Shown here piece after piece: positions 17,392-25,517 of a DNA stretch of 33,910 nt. Made by a program: the position numbers and the translations under genes. Source of the DNA: Gammaproteobacteria bacterium 45_16_T64 (GTDB taxonomy: Bacteria > Pseudomonadota > Gammaproteobacteria > Pseudomonadales > Ketobacteraceae); NCBI GenBank assembly GCA_002162955.1, contig MABD01000044.1, forward strand, positions 1-33,910, given 5' to 3'. Each line of letters starts with the position of its first letter. The stretch's first letter is position 1. The notes under the pieces are model-generated. The model was not told the origin of the DNA. It was given only the letters and a program-made list of their open reading frames with translations, and ran no database searches.

Positions 17392-20300
17392 ATGAAACCG
17401 ATTAGTCTTGAAATGAGTGCATTTGGGTCGTTTCCCAACACAGAAGTTATTAATTTTGACCGGTTTGGAGAAGCGCCATTATTTTTGATTAATGGACCGA
17501 CAGGTTCTGGGAAAACGACGATTCTAGACGCAATATGTTTTGCGCTTTATGGCGAGACCACAGGGGAAGAACGAGAAGCTCGGCAAATGCGTTGCGACTT
17601 TTCTGAACCAGCAGCATTGACAGAAGTCATCTTGGAATTTGAATTGGCGAAGTCCCGTTATCGCATACGACGGGTACCTGAACAGTTAAGACCAAAAGCC
17701 AAAGGGGAAGGGACAACGGTACAGGCACCGGAGGCTCAGTTATGGAGCATTGATGAATTTGGTGAGCCCCAAGTTATTGTGTCGAAAAAAGTAAAAGAGG
17801 CGACGCTTGAAATAACCACGTTAACCGGTCTTACCGTAAGTCAATTTCGTCAGGTAATGGTGTTGCCGCAAGGGAAATTTCGACAGTTACTACTTGCTGA
17901 TTCTAAGGATAGAGAGAAAATATTTAGCCAACTATTTCAAACAGGCATGTATAAGACGCTTGAAGATAAATTGAAGGCAAAAGCCAATGCTATTGCAGCA
18001 GATGTTAGTCAGCAACAGCAGCTTCAGCGGGGGGTGCTTGAAGGCGCTAGCGTAGTTGATGATGAAGCCCTGTTGTGTGAGTTAGGAAGTTGCCAAGAGT
18101 CGCTGGCGGCTGAGTTAGATGTCAAGAAGCGATATGAAAAAAATGTGGCTAATCTTGAATTGCAATTGCACCAACAAGAAATATTGAAAGACGCGTTTGA
18201 GCGTTGCGAAAATACGCAGCAAAGCGTGGATGCGCTGTTGCTAAAGAATGATGAAATGGGGATAACGAAAAAGCGTATTGTTGCTTGCGAAAATGCGGCA
18301 GTTATCCAACCCATCTACTTGGAACTAGAAAGAACGAAAAAGGAACTCTCTGCTATCTCAGCGGGTCTAGACAGTATTGATGCGCTAAAACAACAAGCGG
18401 AAACGGAATTACAGCATGCTGAGGTGGAAAGAATAAAAGTGGAGAGTGAGTTGCCTATTCTTGAGGGCAATAAGAAAGATGTTGATTATCTTTGCGGACT
18501 TAAAGATAGGGCTGTTATATATGGCGAATTGCAACGAAATGAAAGCACGGAAATCGCTCGGCTAGAAGGGGTTCGAGAGGCGAAGGAGAAAGCGCTGGCA
18601 GTGGTGGAGGCTGAGGTTGAGTCGCAAAATTTGTTGCTGAGAAGCATATCAGAAGTACAAAAGCGAATAGCAGATAATGATAACCTCCCTGTTCTACAAT
18701 CCGATGGGCAAAAAAAAGTCAGTATAAAACAACAGGCTGATGAAGTGGTAAATGCTGTGTCGGTACAACGATCGCAGCTTTCACTATTGAAAACTGAAGG
18801 CGCTGAACTCAAAAAAAATTACGAACAAGCAGTTACGGATACACAGCGTAAAACAATGTTATGGCATCAGGGCCAAGCGGCTATATTGGCGGCATCTCTT
18901 AGTGATGGAGAGCCATGCATCGTTTGCGGTAGTGAGGAACATCCTCTTCCTGCCCATCAATTGAACGCGGATGTACCTAGTCAAGAAGACCTAGAGTACG
19001 CTAGAAAAATTGAGCACGAGTTTAATCAAGCATTGATGAGCGCGAGGGAAAAATATGCTCAGATGGCTACACGCCTGTCAAGTGACGAAAGGCGTGTGAC
19101 TACGCTTAATGAAGAGCTTGGCGACTCATCTTGCCATTCACTGGTTATGTTGCAGGAACAGTTGAGTCGATTAACAGAAAGCCTAGAACAATGGGGAATG
19201 GACAAGCGAAATCTACAGTCCATGCAGTTACAGCAGGATGGGCGTGAGGATACGCTTAGTAGGGCGCGATTGAACCTTGAAAATGTACGCGAGGAAGAAA
19301 CGCGTATTAATGCATCTTATGCTGCAATAAAAGCACGGTGTGTACAGGCCGCGCAGGAAATACCTGAGGAATACCGTAGTAGCGAATTGTTGTTGAATAG
19401 GATCGATAAACTTCAGCAGGAAGTTGATAAATTTGAAGAGTTCCATGCAAATGTTAGGCGTCGATGGGAGGGCTTTACGTCAAAGTTGCATGGCCTTGTA
19501 TCCCAAAAAAAGGAGAGAGAAGATAGTCGTAGTAGAGCGTTTCAAATTGTCGCTGATACTGAGTCTCGCTGGTCAATGGCATTAGAGAAAAGTGTATTAG
19601 CCAATCAAGAAGAATTTGCAGCCAGTTGTGTTGCACCTGATCAGCTAAGCAGTATGCAACATGCTGTAAAGGCGTTCGAAAATCAACTTGCGCAACAAAA
19701 AGGTGCTTTAGCGGAGCAATTGAGCTATTTGGCAGGGAAAGAACGACCTGAAATTTCTCTGTTAAATGAGGAGATAAAAACCGTTAAGGGTGAGTTGCTG
19801 ACGGTGAATTCGAAATGGCTGACGTTAGATAAGCGTGTTAGTGCATTGCTGTCAGCCCAGCATACATTAGCAAGCATGCGGAAAAAGTCTCGGGAGTTGG
19901 AAGAAGCCTATGGCCTATACGGAACCCTGTCTAATGTGGCTAACGGTCAAACCCATGAAAAAATAAGCCTGCAGCGATTTGTTCTTGGTGTGTTGCTTGA
20001 TGATGTATTGGTAGAAGCAAGTCAGCGTTTACAGTTGATGAGTAAGGGTCGGTATTTATTGCTGAGAAAGTCAGAGAAAGCTAAAGGCAACAAAGCATCA
20101 GGTTTAGAGCTTGTTGTTGATGACGCGTATACGGGAGTTCAGCGGCCAGTGGCGACATTGTCTGGCGGAGAGAGCTTTATGGCAGCGTTATCGTTAGCTT
20201 TAGGATTGTCTGATGTTGTTCAGGCATACTCTGGAGGGGTTCGCTTGGATATGCTGTTTATTGATGAAGGTTTTGGTAGTTTGGATCCAGAGTCTCTAGA

Positions 20301-20457
20301 GTTATCGATTAGAACCTTATTGGATTTGCAGGAAGCAGGGCGTATGGTTGGTGTTATTTCCCATGTGGCTGACCTAAGGGAACAAATTTCCTTACGGCTG
20401 GATGTTATTTCCAGTCATAGAGGAAGTCGTACGGAATTAGCTGGAGTGGTGGTATAA
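17392..20457 (+). CDS. sbcC: SbcC, ATPase subunit of the SbcCD complex
   Basis: The protein has 1021 residues. It has the split ATPase of Rad50/SbcC: Walker A GPTGSGKTT at 35-43 and the Q-loop region QVMVLPQGKFRQLL at the N-terminus; the signature LSGGESF at 923-929 and Walker B LDMLFIDEG with D958-E959 at the C-terminus. Between lie two long coiled-coil arms (heptad-like, Gln/Glu/Leu-rich) meeting at the zinc hook C509-I-V-C512, which dimerises two SbcC molecules through one zinc ion. It is cytoplasmic and works with SbcD, encoded directly upstream. I see no truncation or missing motif. Confidence 0.95.
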   Translation: MKPISLEMSAFGSFPNTEVINFDRFGEAPLFLINGPTGSGKTTILDAICFALYGETTGEEREARQMRCDFSEPAALTEVILEFELAKSRYRIRRVPEQLRPKAKGEGTTVQAPEAQLWSIDEFGEPQVIVSKKVKEATLEITTLTGLTVSQFRQVMVLPQGKFRQLLLADSKDREKIFSQLFQTGMYKTLEDKLKAKANAIAADVSQQQQLQRGVLEGASVVDDEALLCELGSCQESLAAELDVKKRYEKNVANLELQLHQQEILKDAFERCENTQQSVDALLLKNDEMGITKKRIVACENAAVIQPIYLELERTKKELSAISAGLDSIDALKQQAETELQHAEVERIKVESELPILEGNKKDVDYLCGLKDRAVIYGELQRNESTEIARLEGVREAKEKALAVVEAEVESQNLLLRSISEVQKRIADNDNLPVLQSDGQKKVSIKQQADEVVNAVSVQRSQLSLLKTEGAELKKNYEQAVTDTQRKTMLWHQGQAAILAASLSDGEPCIVCGSEEHPLPAHQLNADVPSQEDLEYARKIEHEFNQALMSAREKYAQMATRLSSDERRVTTLNEELGDSSCHSLVMLQEQLSRLTESLEQWGMDKRNLQSMQLQQDGREDTLSRARLNLENVREEETRINASYAAIKARCVQAAQEIPEEYRSSELLLNRIDKLQQEVDKFEEFHANVRRRWEGFTSKLHGLVSQKKEREDSRSRAFQIVADTESRWSMALEKSVLANQEEFAASCVAPDQLSSMQHAVKAFENQLAQQKGALAEQLSYLAGKERPEISLLNEEIKTVKGELLTVNSKWLTLDKRVSALLSAQHTLASMRKKSRELEEAYGLYGTLSNVANGQTHEKISLQRFVLGVLLDDVLVEASQRLQLMSKGRYLLLRKSEKAKGNKASGLELVVDDAYTGVQRPVATLSGGESFMAALSLALGLSDVVQAYSGGVRLDMLFIDEGFGSLDPESLELSIRTLLDLQEAGRMVGVISHVADLREQISLRLDVISSHRGSRTELAGVVV

Positions 20458-20643
20458 CGCCATATAATTTTGTATTATCCAATTTGGAGAGGCGCGTTTA
20501 CTTATGCGTTTCGCACATTTATGAAAATAATAAAAACCATAAAATACGACATGGCCCCGCTAATAGAATTATAAAATCATGGCGAATCAATATGTTGTAT
20601 TTTTTAAGCGCACGACTTGTGTGACTGACCAAGGGATAGAGCC

Positions 20644-21615
20644 ATGAAAAACCTCGCGACACGTTTAGCTGTAACATCGTCTTTGCTATTGTTTTCTGTA
20701 GGGGGCGCGGTAGCGGATACTGGTTTTATTATTTTGGGCGACTCTGGTACCGGGAAGGATGCCCAATATCGCGTGGCTGAATCCATGAAGGCTACGTGTG
20801 AAACGCAGCAATGCGATTTTGCAGTGGGTTTAGGCGATAATATATATGAGGTGGGCCCGTGGAGCGTGACGGATGCCCAGTTTGATAAGAAATTCGAAGC
20901 ACCGTATGCAGAACTGGATTTCCCTTTTTTTATGGTGTTGGGGAATCATGATAACAGTCTGTTGGTGCCGGGTGACGGAGGTCTAAATCTTCGAGGGTAT
21001 CTCGAAGTTTCTTATACTAAGCATAGTGATAAGTGGCAAATGCCAAAGCGTTATTACTCGTTTGAAACCCCTGCTAATGAAGCGTTCTTTATTGGTTACG
21101 ATTCTAATCCGCCGAGTGCTTATCTACCCTCAATTTTCAATCCTTATTTCTGGCCAAATGGCTGGTATATGAAAACACAAAAATCCTGGATCAATAAAGA
21201 ATTGAGTCAAAATGATTCCCCTTGGAAGTTCGCGTTTGCTCATCATCCTTATATTACCAATGGACATCATGAAGCCGATGGATTGATTCAGGGGCGGGGT
21301 CCTTACAATGATTTTGTGGAAGGTACGGTATGTGACAAAGTCGATTTTATTTTTGCGGGTCATGAGCACGCGCTAGAAATACTTGAGCCCGTTGAAAGTT
21401 GTGGTAAGACTTACCACTTGGTGTCTGGGGCGGCGGCGAAGAATACAGGCCATTATCGGGATAATCCCACGCATGCAACAGTTTGGGATAGTTACGAGTC
21501 GAAGTGGGGCTATTTTCACGGCCAAATAACGGCGACTAGCTTTACCGTTACTGCATACTTAGTCGATGAAGCAGGGGTGACTGAGCAAGCCTTCCAACGC
21601 ACGTTCACTAAATAA
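20644..21615 (+). CDS. Secreted purple-acid-phosphatase-like metallophosphatase
   Basis: The protein has 323 residues. AAGGGATAG precedes the ATG at 20644. A Sec signal peptide covers residues 1-24 (cleavage after AVA). All five metal-binding blocks of the purple/tartrate-resistant acid phosphatase group are present in order: LGDSG, GLGDNIYE, LGNHDN, FAHHPYI and FAGHEHALE. The GDNIY block, with its Tyr after GDN, is the feature that gives purple acid phosphatases their iron-tyrosinate colour, and sets the protein apart from cyclic-nucleotide phosphodiesterases. Length matches the small mammalian-type (ACP5-like) enzymes. It probably releases phosphate from organic esters in the periplasm. The PDZ gene begins 13 bases after the stop, so the pair is likely an operon. 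No clear Pho box is seen upstream. Confidence 0.85.
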   Translation: MKNLATRLAVTSSLLLFSVGGAVADTGFIILGDSGTGKDAQYRVAESMKATCETQQCDFAVGLGDNIYEVGPWSVTDAQFDKKFEAPYAELDFPFFMVLGNHDNSLLVPGDGGLNLRGYLEVSYTKHSDKWQMPKRYYSFETPANEAFFIGYDSNPPSAYLPSIFNPYFWPNGWYMKTQKSWINKELSQNDSPWKFAFAHHPYITNGHHEADGLIQGRGPYNDFVEGTVCDKVDFIFAGHEHALEILEPVESCGKTYHLVSGAAAKNTGHYRDNPTHATVWDSYESKWGYFHGQITATSFTVTAYLVDEAGVTEQAFQRTFTK

Positions 21616-21628
21616 TGGTAAGACCATC

Positions 21629-22306
21629 ATGAAAAAAGTAATCGTTATTATTTTTTGCCTTATTCTTGCGATAGGTTGTGGATTGTTTTATTCGTTGGAT
21701 AATCATGTGGTAAAGACACAGAAACAGACCTTGGTTAAAGGAAAGACACAACAAAAAATTGATGATTTCGAGGTCAAGCACCATGCACAATTGACGAAAA
21801 TTATTCAGGACGTCAATTTTTCCGGTGGTGACGACGAAATGCCTGTGCCATCCCCAGATACCAACGAGTATGTTATTGATGGTGGTTTTGTTGTCCATAC
21901 ACCGAATATTTCAGAAGATGACATTCGATCACAGGCTGTCACTGAAAGGTTAGAGTTCACCCTGGGGAACCTTAAGCCAGCGATACTTGATGCCATGATG
22001 AATGAATACCAAGAAAATCACACGTCGGTACTCAGCGATATGGGGGTTGAGGAGCATTGCGATGCAGCGGGTTGTGGTTATCAGATTAAACAAGGGCCCT
22101 TTTTGGATGTGGTGAGCCAAGCAGGTATATCTGAAAATGACACGTTACTAACGTTGAATAATGTGGTTGTTGGGGAAATCAGCAGTTACCAACAATTTAA
22201 GGATATTGTTTTTAGCAATGCGAATGGTATTCAGCTAACAGTGAACTCCAATGGGAATGTTAAGAATATAGAGGTACCGATAATGACTCCTAAGCATGAG
22301 GGCTAG
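21629..22306 (+). CDS. Membrane-anchored protein with C-terminal PDZ-like domain
   Basis: The protein has 225 residues. One hydrophobic segment at 4-22 anchors it; Cys17 in LAIGC is a poor lipobox, so a signal anchor is as likely as a lipoprotein. Residues 25-140 are charged and helical. C144 and C149 form a close pair just before the PDZ-like domain at about 150-216: GYQIKQGP, FLDVVSQAGISENDTLLTLNNVVVG, then FKDIVFS, IQLTVNSNGN and KNIEVPI. 'Q-A-G-I-x-x-x-D-x-L-x-x-(L/I)-N' is the classical PDZ core and resembles the C-terminal domain of GspC. No protease domain is attached. Its place after the phosphatase suggests a shared role in the periplasm, possibly as a chaperone or docking factor, which is inference only. 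Confidence 0.7.
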   Translation: MKKVIVIIFCLILAIGCGLFYSLDNHVVKTQKQTLVKGKTQQKIDDFEVKHHAQLTKIIQDVNFSGGDDEMPVPSPDTNEYVIDGGFVVHTPNISEDDIRSQAVTERLEFTLGNLKPAILDAMMNEYQENHTSVLSDMGVEEHCDAAGCGYQIKQGPFLDVVSQAGISENDTLLTLNNVVVGEISSYQQFKDIVFSNANGIQLTVNSNGNVKNIEVPIMTPKHEG

Positions 22307-22326
22307 TGTGGTAGCCCTCATGCTTA
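22291..22326. terminator. Perfect hairpin containing the PDZ-gene stop codon, between convergent genes
   Basis: Arms of 15 bp (TAAGCATGAGGGCTA at 22291-22305 and TAGCCCTCATGCTTA at 22312-22326) match perfectly around GTGTGG. The stop codon of the plus-strand PDZ gene (22304-22306) is inside the left arm and loop, and the minus-strand stop codon is at 22328-22330. Neither strand has a strong T run after the stem, so it may act as a bidirectional terminator or as a 3'-end protector for both messages. Confidence 0.7.
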
Positions 22327-22327
22327 A

Positions 22328-23518
22328 TTAGATTGAGTAATTCACTACAAAACCACCCCAGATAGGGTCTCTGTTTCCATTGCCATGTTTGATCTCGCTT
22401 GTTTGGCCCCGAATGAAATAGGATAGGTTGGTTTTCTCGTCTAGCCCCCATGTCACGCCAAGCCAGGCTTCGTGAATAATAGTGTTCAGTTCATTTCGTT
22501 CATATGAAACGTCACTTTTACTCCATTGCCCTTGCAGAAAAGCATTGTAGCCTCGTATGTGAGTGCTTATTCCACCGAACACGAACAGATCGTTAGTCCG
22601 ATTAAATGGTGTAACTGTTGATGATTTCTCGGTATATTTTGCGTTGGCCGGATTAAAGGTCCACCAAGGGGTGTTGATACGGCCCCATCGCCCGGTGAAT
22701 CCGATTGACCCTTCTGTTAAGTAACCAATGCTCCCTTGGGTTAGTGCCTTAAATTCATAGCTGTTTTTCTTTCCATTGTGAGCAGATAAGAGTTGCTGCC
22801 TGGATATGCCCAGGCGGAATGTGGGTTCACCACCGTCGGCGATTTGGTGTGACCATCCTTCCCCCTCATCATTTCCAATGGCGCTATGTATGCCATTGTA
22901 TATATCCCCAGCGATAGGTAACCCAAGCACACCCAGGGTGAGTGCTGTGGTGATTGCCGCTCCCTTATCTTGATTGATGTGATGCCGGGTGTTGGAAATG
23001 TAGAATAGGCTAGCATAGGGGCGATCATTAGCGTCTGCGTTACTGTTGCCAACATCTTCAGGTGTAAATGCTGTCGCCCCAAATTCGATGCTGTGTAGTT
23101 GATATTTTCGCTTGCTCGTGTTCGGGGATAGATTGCCAAGGCCAAATAAAGATTCGGCAAGACCAAGGGGCCGGTCTAGAGACCACCAGTAGTCAGTTGC
23201 CCGCCTGCCAGACAAAGTGAGGGCTAAGCCGCCGGTATAGTCTCGGTCAATGCGGTCGGGGGTTAGCAGGTCGTTATCCACATAAAATGCGAAGCCAGAA
23301 TCGTATTTTTCATGGTGACGGTTTGATACCGGGTAACGCGCAAGAATAGGTGAAAACCCCAGGTATTGATTGGCTCTTGATGCAAGCAGTGTACTTTTGT
23401 CTGATTGAAAAGGGGTCACTGAACCATACGTTGAAGAGGACATCCAAGTAACGAGCAAGGACCCTACAAGGTAGCCAAGTAATGTGGGTAGTTTATTCGT
23501 TAAGTTTATGCGTGTCAT
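22328..23518 (-). CDS. lpxR: LpxR-type outer-membrane lipid A 3'-O-deacylase (DUF2219)
   Basis: The protein has 396 residues from the ATG at 23518, supported by AGGAG 8 nt upstream and the signal peptide that follows (about 1-33). The LpxR family hallmarks are present: VDNDLLTPDRIDRDYTGG (N82-D83, T95), FTPEDV at 151-156, NDRPYAS at 164-170 and IHSAIG at 210-215 followed by GWSHQI and EP. In Salmonella LpxR, Asn-Asp near the N-terminus, a Thr and this His form the calcium-dependent active site, and each has a counterpart here. The protein ends in an aromatic strand (GGFVVNYSI), as outer-membrane barrels do. It probably removes the 3'-acyloxyacyl chain of lipid A and so changes outer-membrane properties. 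Two operator-like motifs lie directly upstream. Confidence 0.85.
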   Translation of the reverse strand: MTRINLTNKLPTLLGYLVGSLLVTWMSSSTYGSVTPFQSDKSTLLASRANQYLGFSPILARYPVSNRHHEKYDSGFAFYVDNDLLTPDRIDRDYTGGLALTLSGRRATDYWWSLDRPLGLAESLFGLGNLSPNTSKRKYQLHSIEFGATAFTPEDVGNSNADANDRPYASLFYISNTRHHINQDKGAAITTALTLGVLGLPIAGDIYNGIHSAIGNDEGEGWSHQIADGGEPTFRLGISRQQLLSAHNGKKNSYEFKALTQGSIGYLTEGSIGFTGRWGRINTPWWTFNPANAKYTEKSSTVTPFNRTNDLFVFGGISTHIRGYNAFLQGQWSKSDVSYERNELNTIIHEAWLGVTWGLDEKTNLSYFIRGQTSEIKHGNGNRDPIWGGFVVNYSI

Positions 23519-23534
23519 TTTACTTCTCCTAAGG

Positions 23535-23569
23535 TGACCGGTCGTCTCATATAAGGTGACCAGTCGTCT
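23535..23569. promoter_or_regulatory. Two TetR operator-like motifs in front of the lpxR-like gene
   Basis: TGACCGGTCGTCT (23535-23547) and TGACCAGTCGTCT (23557-23569) are copies of one imperfect palindrome (reverse complement AGACGACTGGTCA). Their starts are 22 bp apart, two helical turns, so two dimers would sit on one face of the DNA. On the minus strand a possible -10 box TTATAT (23549-23554) lies between them; no good -35 box is visible. The ribosome binding site of the lpxR-like gene begins just downstream. A third copy lies at the regulator's own promoter. Confidence 0.75.
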
Positions 23570-23618
23570 TATTTTTCGCTTCAATCAAAAGGACTATATT
23601 TATGGGGGCTATATCAGA

Positions 23619-24227
23619 TTAATTGGGGCAGGGTTCTTGGTCCGCTTTTCCAAATAACACTCTGAGTGCATTTTGGAAAACAGTGAAGGGTCGCTTACTT
23701 TTGGATGTTTTCATCCGCGTAATGGTGCCTTCCCATGCATTGAATAAAAACTCAGCCATCATTTTTGGACATATGTTGGCATTGAGCTCACCTTGCTCAA
23801 TGGCCTCAAGCAGGCACATCTCTAGTTGAGACGTCATCTTGCCCATGAGCTTCTCAACTGTCTCCTGAAACACAGGATTGGCGTCAGAGAGTTCTTGACC
23901 TAAGTTACCCAACAAACAACCTTTTTCGAAATTTGAGGCCTCAAGCTCAAGCGCACCGTCTTGATAGAATTTAGCCAGACGCTCGAGTGGGGGGAGCTGC
24001 TGACACGAAAGTGTCAGTCTGGCGTTCTCACAGCTTGTACTTGACACGTAGTGCAGTGCCTCTAGGCCAAAATGCTCTTTGCTCTCAAAATAGTTATAGA
24101 AGGAACCCTTGGGGATATTCGCGGCGACCGTTATGTCTTTAACACTGGTGCCATTAAACCCTTTGAGTAATATTTCTTCTAAGCCAGCTTCAAGGATGAG
24201 CTGTTGTTTGTCGTCTCGTTTGTTCAT
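23619..24227 (-). CDS. TetR/AcrR-family regulator, NemR/AcuR-like
   Basis: The protein has 202 residues from the ATG at 24227 (MNKRDDKQQL). The N-terminal helix-turn-helix is clear: ILEAGLEEILLKGFNGTSVKDITVAANIPKG is followed by SFYNYFESKEHFG, the usual TetR recognition-helix region. The ligand domain contains EKGCLLGNLGQELSD, which resembles NemR and AcuR, repressors that respond to electrophiles or acrylate through Cys or small ligands; C-G/C-L near this position is of interest. No Shine-Dalgarno sequence precedes the ATG; a TTG further up (24281) has AGGAA, but the promoter found at 24235-24263 fits the ATG better. It lies upstream of, and on the same strand as, the lpxR-like gene and most likely represses it and itself. 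Confidence 0.85.
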   Translation of the reverse strand: MNKRDDKQQLILEAGLEEILLKGFNGTSVKDITVAANIPKGSFYNYFESKEHFGLEALHYVSSTSCENARLTLSCQQLPPLERLAKFYQDGALELEASNFEKGCLLGNLGQELSDANPVFQETVEKLMGKMTSQLEMCLLEAIEQGELNANICPKMMAEFLFNAWEGTITRMKTSKSKRPFTVFQNALRVLFGKADQEPCPN

Positions 24228-24234
24228 GAGGAGT

Positions 24235-24263
24235 ATAATATGACCAGTCGTCTCGTTTTTCAA
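24235..24263 (-). promoter_or_regulatory. tetR promoter with embedded operator, predicted leaderless mRNA
   Basis: On the minus strand TTGAAA (24258-24263), a 17-nt spacer and TATTAT (24235-24240) make a near-consensus sigma-70 promoter. The spacer holds the third copy of the operator-like motif (TGACCAGTCGTCT on the plus strand, 24241-24253). The expected start point is 24228-24227, at or next to the A of the tetR ATG (24227-24225). The transcript would therefore have no leader, which accounts for the missing ribosome binding site. Binding at the motif would block RNA polymerase directly. Confidence 0.7.
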
Positions 24264-24356
24264 CGATTGTATTTGGAACAATCAATTCCTGGGGTGAAAT
24301 GGTATGTGGTAAGAAAAACCGGCTTACTACGGGGGGGTGCGAACTAAGTTTTGCGA

Positions 24357-24596
24357 TTACAGGCAAATGGTTCTATTGCTCTTTTTGGCGCGATTGTCAC
24401 ATTCGCGGCGAACATTGTCACAAATAATGGCGCCGCCGGGTGAAAGGCCTGAGGCGCTCTCGCACATGAAGAACTTATCTTGCAATTCGCTATTGCTAAG
24501 ATCTTTAAATTTACTGTCGCCACAGCCTCCCAACGTGAGTAGCACAAATAACGTTGCCGGAATACTTAGTCGAGCGGCTCGTAGATCTATCATCAT
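24357..24596 (-). CDS. Small Cys-rich lipoprotein
   Basis: The protein has 79 residues from the ATG at 24596, with GGA about 6 nt upstream; the in-frame ATG further up would place the signal too deep. A hydrophobic stretch ends in the lipobox LTLGGC, then GDSKFKDLSNSELQ, a short helical part, and four more Cys (FMCESAS, IICDNVRREC, TICL). The layout of a short lipoprotein with a helical part ending in K/F-x-x-C followed by C-x-N resembles TrbK/EexN-type lipoproteins, but the match is general and I do not assign that role. It diverges from the MOSC gene, with which it shares a promoter region of about 98 bases. Confidence 0.6.
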   Translation of the reverse strand: MMIDLRAARLSIPATLFVLLTLGGCGDSKFKDLSNSELQDKFFMCESASGLSPGGAIICDNVRRECDNRAKKSNRTICL

Positions 24597-24694
24597 AAAA
24601 ATTCCATATTTTGTTATAGTCTCCAATGTTATTGTAGACATAAATGTAATAACCGTTAAGTTTTTGGCAAATTTTACCGTGAAAGGATTGCGTA

Positions 24695-25507
24695 GTGGCA
24701 TATGAAGTTACGGAGCTAAATCGTTACCCAATAAAATCTATGGGTCAGGTTGTATTGTCTGAGGCGATTATTGATCGGTTTGGCATTCAGATGGATAGGC
24801 GCTGGATGGTGGTGGATGAGAAAAATCGATTCCTAACCCAGCGTAAGGTTGCCAAAATGACTGCAATGTCTGTCGTAGAGAAGACATGTATTGCAGGTCA
24901 ATGGGAATTAGAAATTTCAGCGGGAGGCAGCGCGCAAACAGTTTCTTTATCTACCCACTTTTCAGGAGAGACCATTTCTGTTTCTGTGTGGAAAGATCAA
25001 TGTGAAGCTTTAGTTGCTAGCAACGATATTAATCAGTGGCTGAGTGAGAAAATTGGTATAAATTGTCGTTTGGTGTTTATGGCCGATGACTACCATCGCG
25101 AGGTGGATCCAGATTATGCAATGGCTGGGGAAACCGTGAGTTTTGCCGATGGATTCCCGTTGTTACTCACGACGCAGGCCTCACTTGAAAGTTTTAATAC
25201 GCATCTTCAGAGGCCCATTAAAATGGTTCGGTTTCGTCCGAACATCGTCCTGTCCGGGAGTTCGCCTTATGAAGAAGATAAATGGAAGCGAATCAGGGTT
25301 GGAAACATGGAGTTCTCGGTAGTTAAGCCGTGTTCTCGTTGCGTGATGCCAACAATTAACCCTCAAACCTCAGCGAGAGAGCCTGAGGTTTTTAAGGCAC
25401 TAAAGGCTCATCGAGCGGTAGGTCGAGATGTCTTTTTTGGTCAAAACATTATGCCACTAAGCGAGGGAGTTGTCAGAATAGGGGACAAAGTCGAAGTGCT
25501 TGAATGA
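24695..25507 (+). CDS. MOSC-domain protein with N-terminal beta-barrel (YcbX/mARC-like)
   Basis: The protein has 270 residues from a GTG start at 24695, with GAAAGGA 7 nt upstream. The N-terminal MOSC_N barrel is recognised by ELNRYPIKSMGQVVLSEAIIDRFGIQMDRRWMVVD and FLTQRKVAKM. The C-terminal MOSC part shows FRPNIVLSG, an acidic patch after it, and VVKPCSRCVMPTINPQT, where the Cys of SRC-V/M-P-T is the residue expected to bind the sulfur or molybdenum of the molybdenum cofactor. Relatives (YcbX, mARC) reduce N-hydroxylated compounds with a Moco. YcbX carries an extra ferredoxin domain that is absent here, so an electron partner would be separate. It is cytoplasmic and monocistronic, and converges with the CheZ-like gene at a gap of 10 bases. 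Confidence 0.85.
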   Translation: MAYEVTELNRYPIKSMGQVVLSEAIIDRFGIQMDRRWMVVDEKNRFLTQRKVAKMTAMSVVEKTCIAGQWELEISAGGSAQTVSLSTHFSGETISVSVWKDQCEALVASNDINQWLSEKIGINCRLVFMADDYHREVDPDYAMAGETVSFADGFPLLLTTQASLESFNTHLQRPIKMVRFRPNIVLSGSSPYEEDKWKRIRVGNMEFSVVKPCSRCVMPTINPQTSAREPEVFKALKAHRAVGRDVFFGQNIMPLSEGVVRIGDKVEVLE

Positions 25508-25517
25508 AGGTGTTAGT

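Noticed and set aside
24228-24281. TTG start for the TetR regulator with AGGAA upstream
   Set aside because: It would place the promoter and operator inside the coding region and add an 18-residue tail not typical of the family; kept only as the alternative that would refute the leaderless model.
24331-24337. Seven-base G run downstream of the small lipoprotein gene
   Set aside because: It lies in no coding sequence that I support, so no frameshift effect can be argued.
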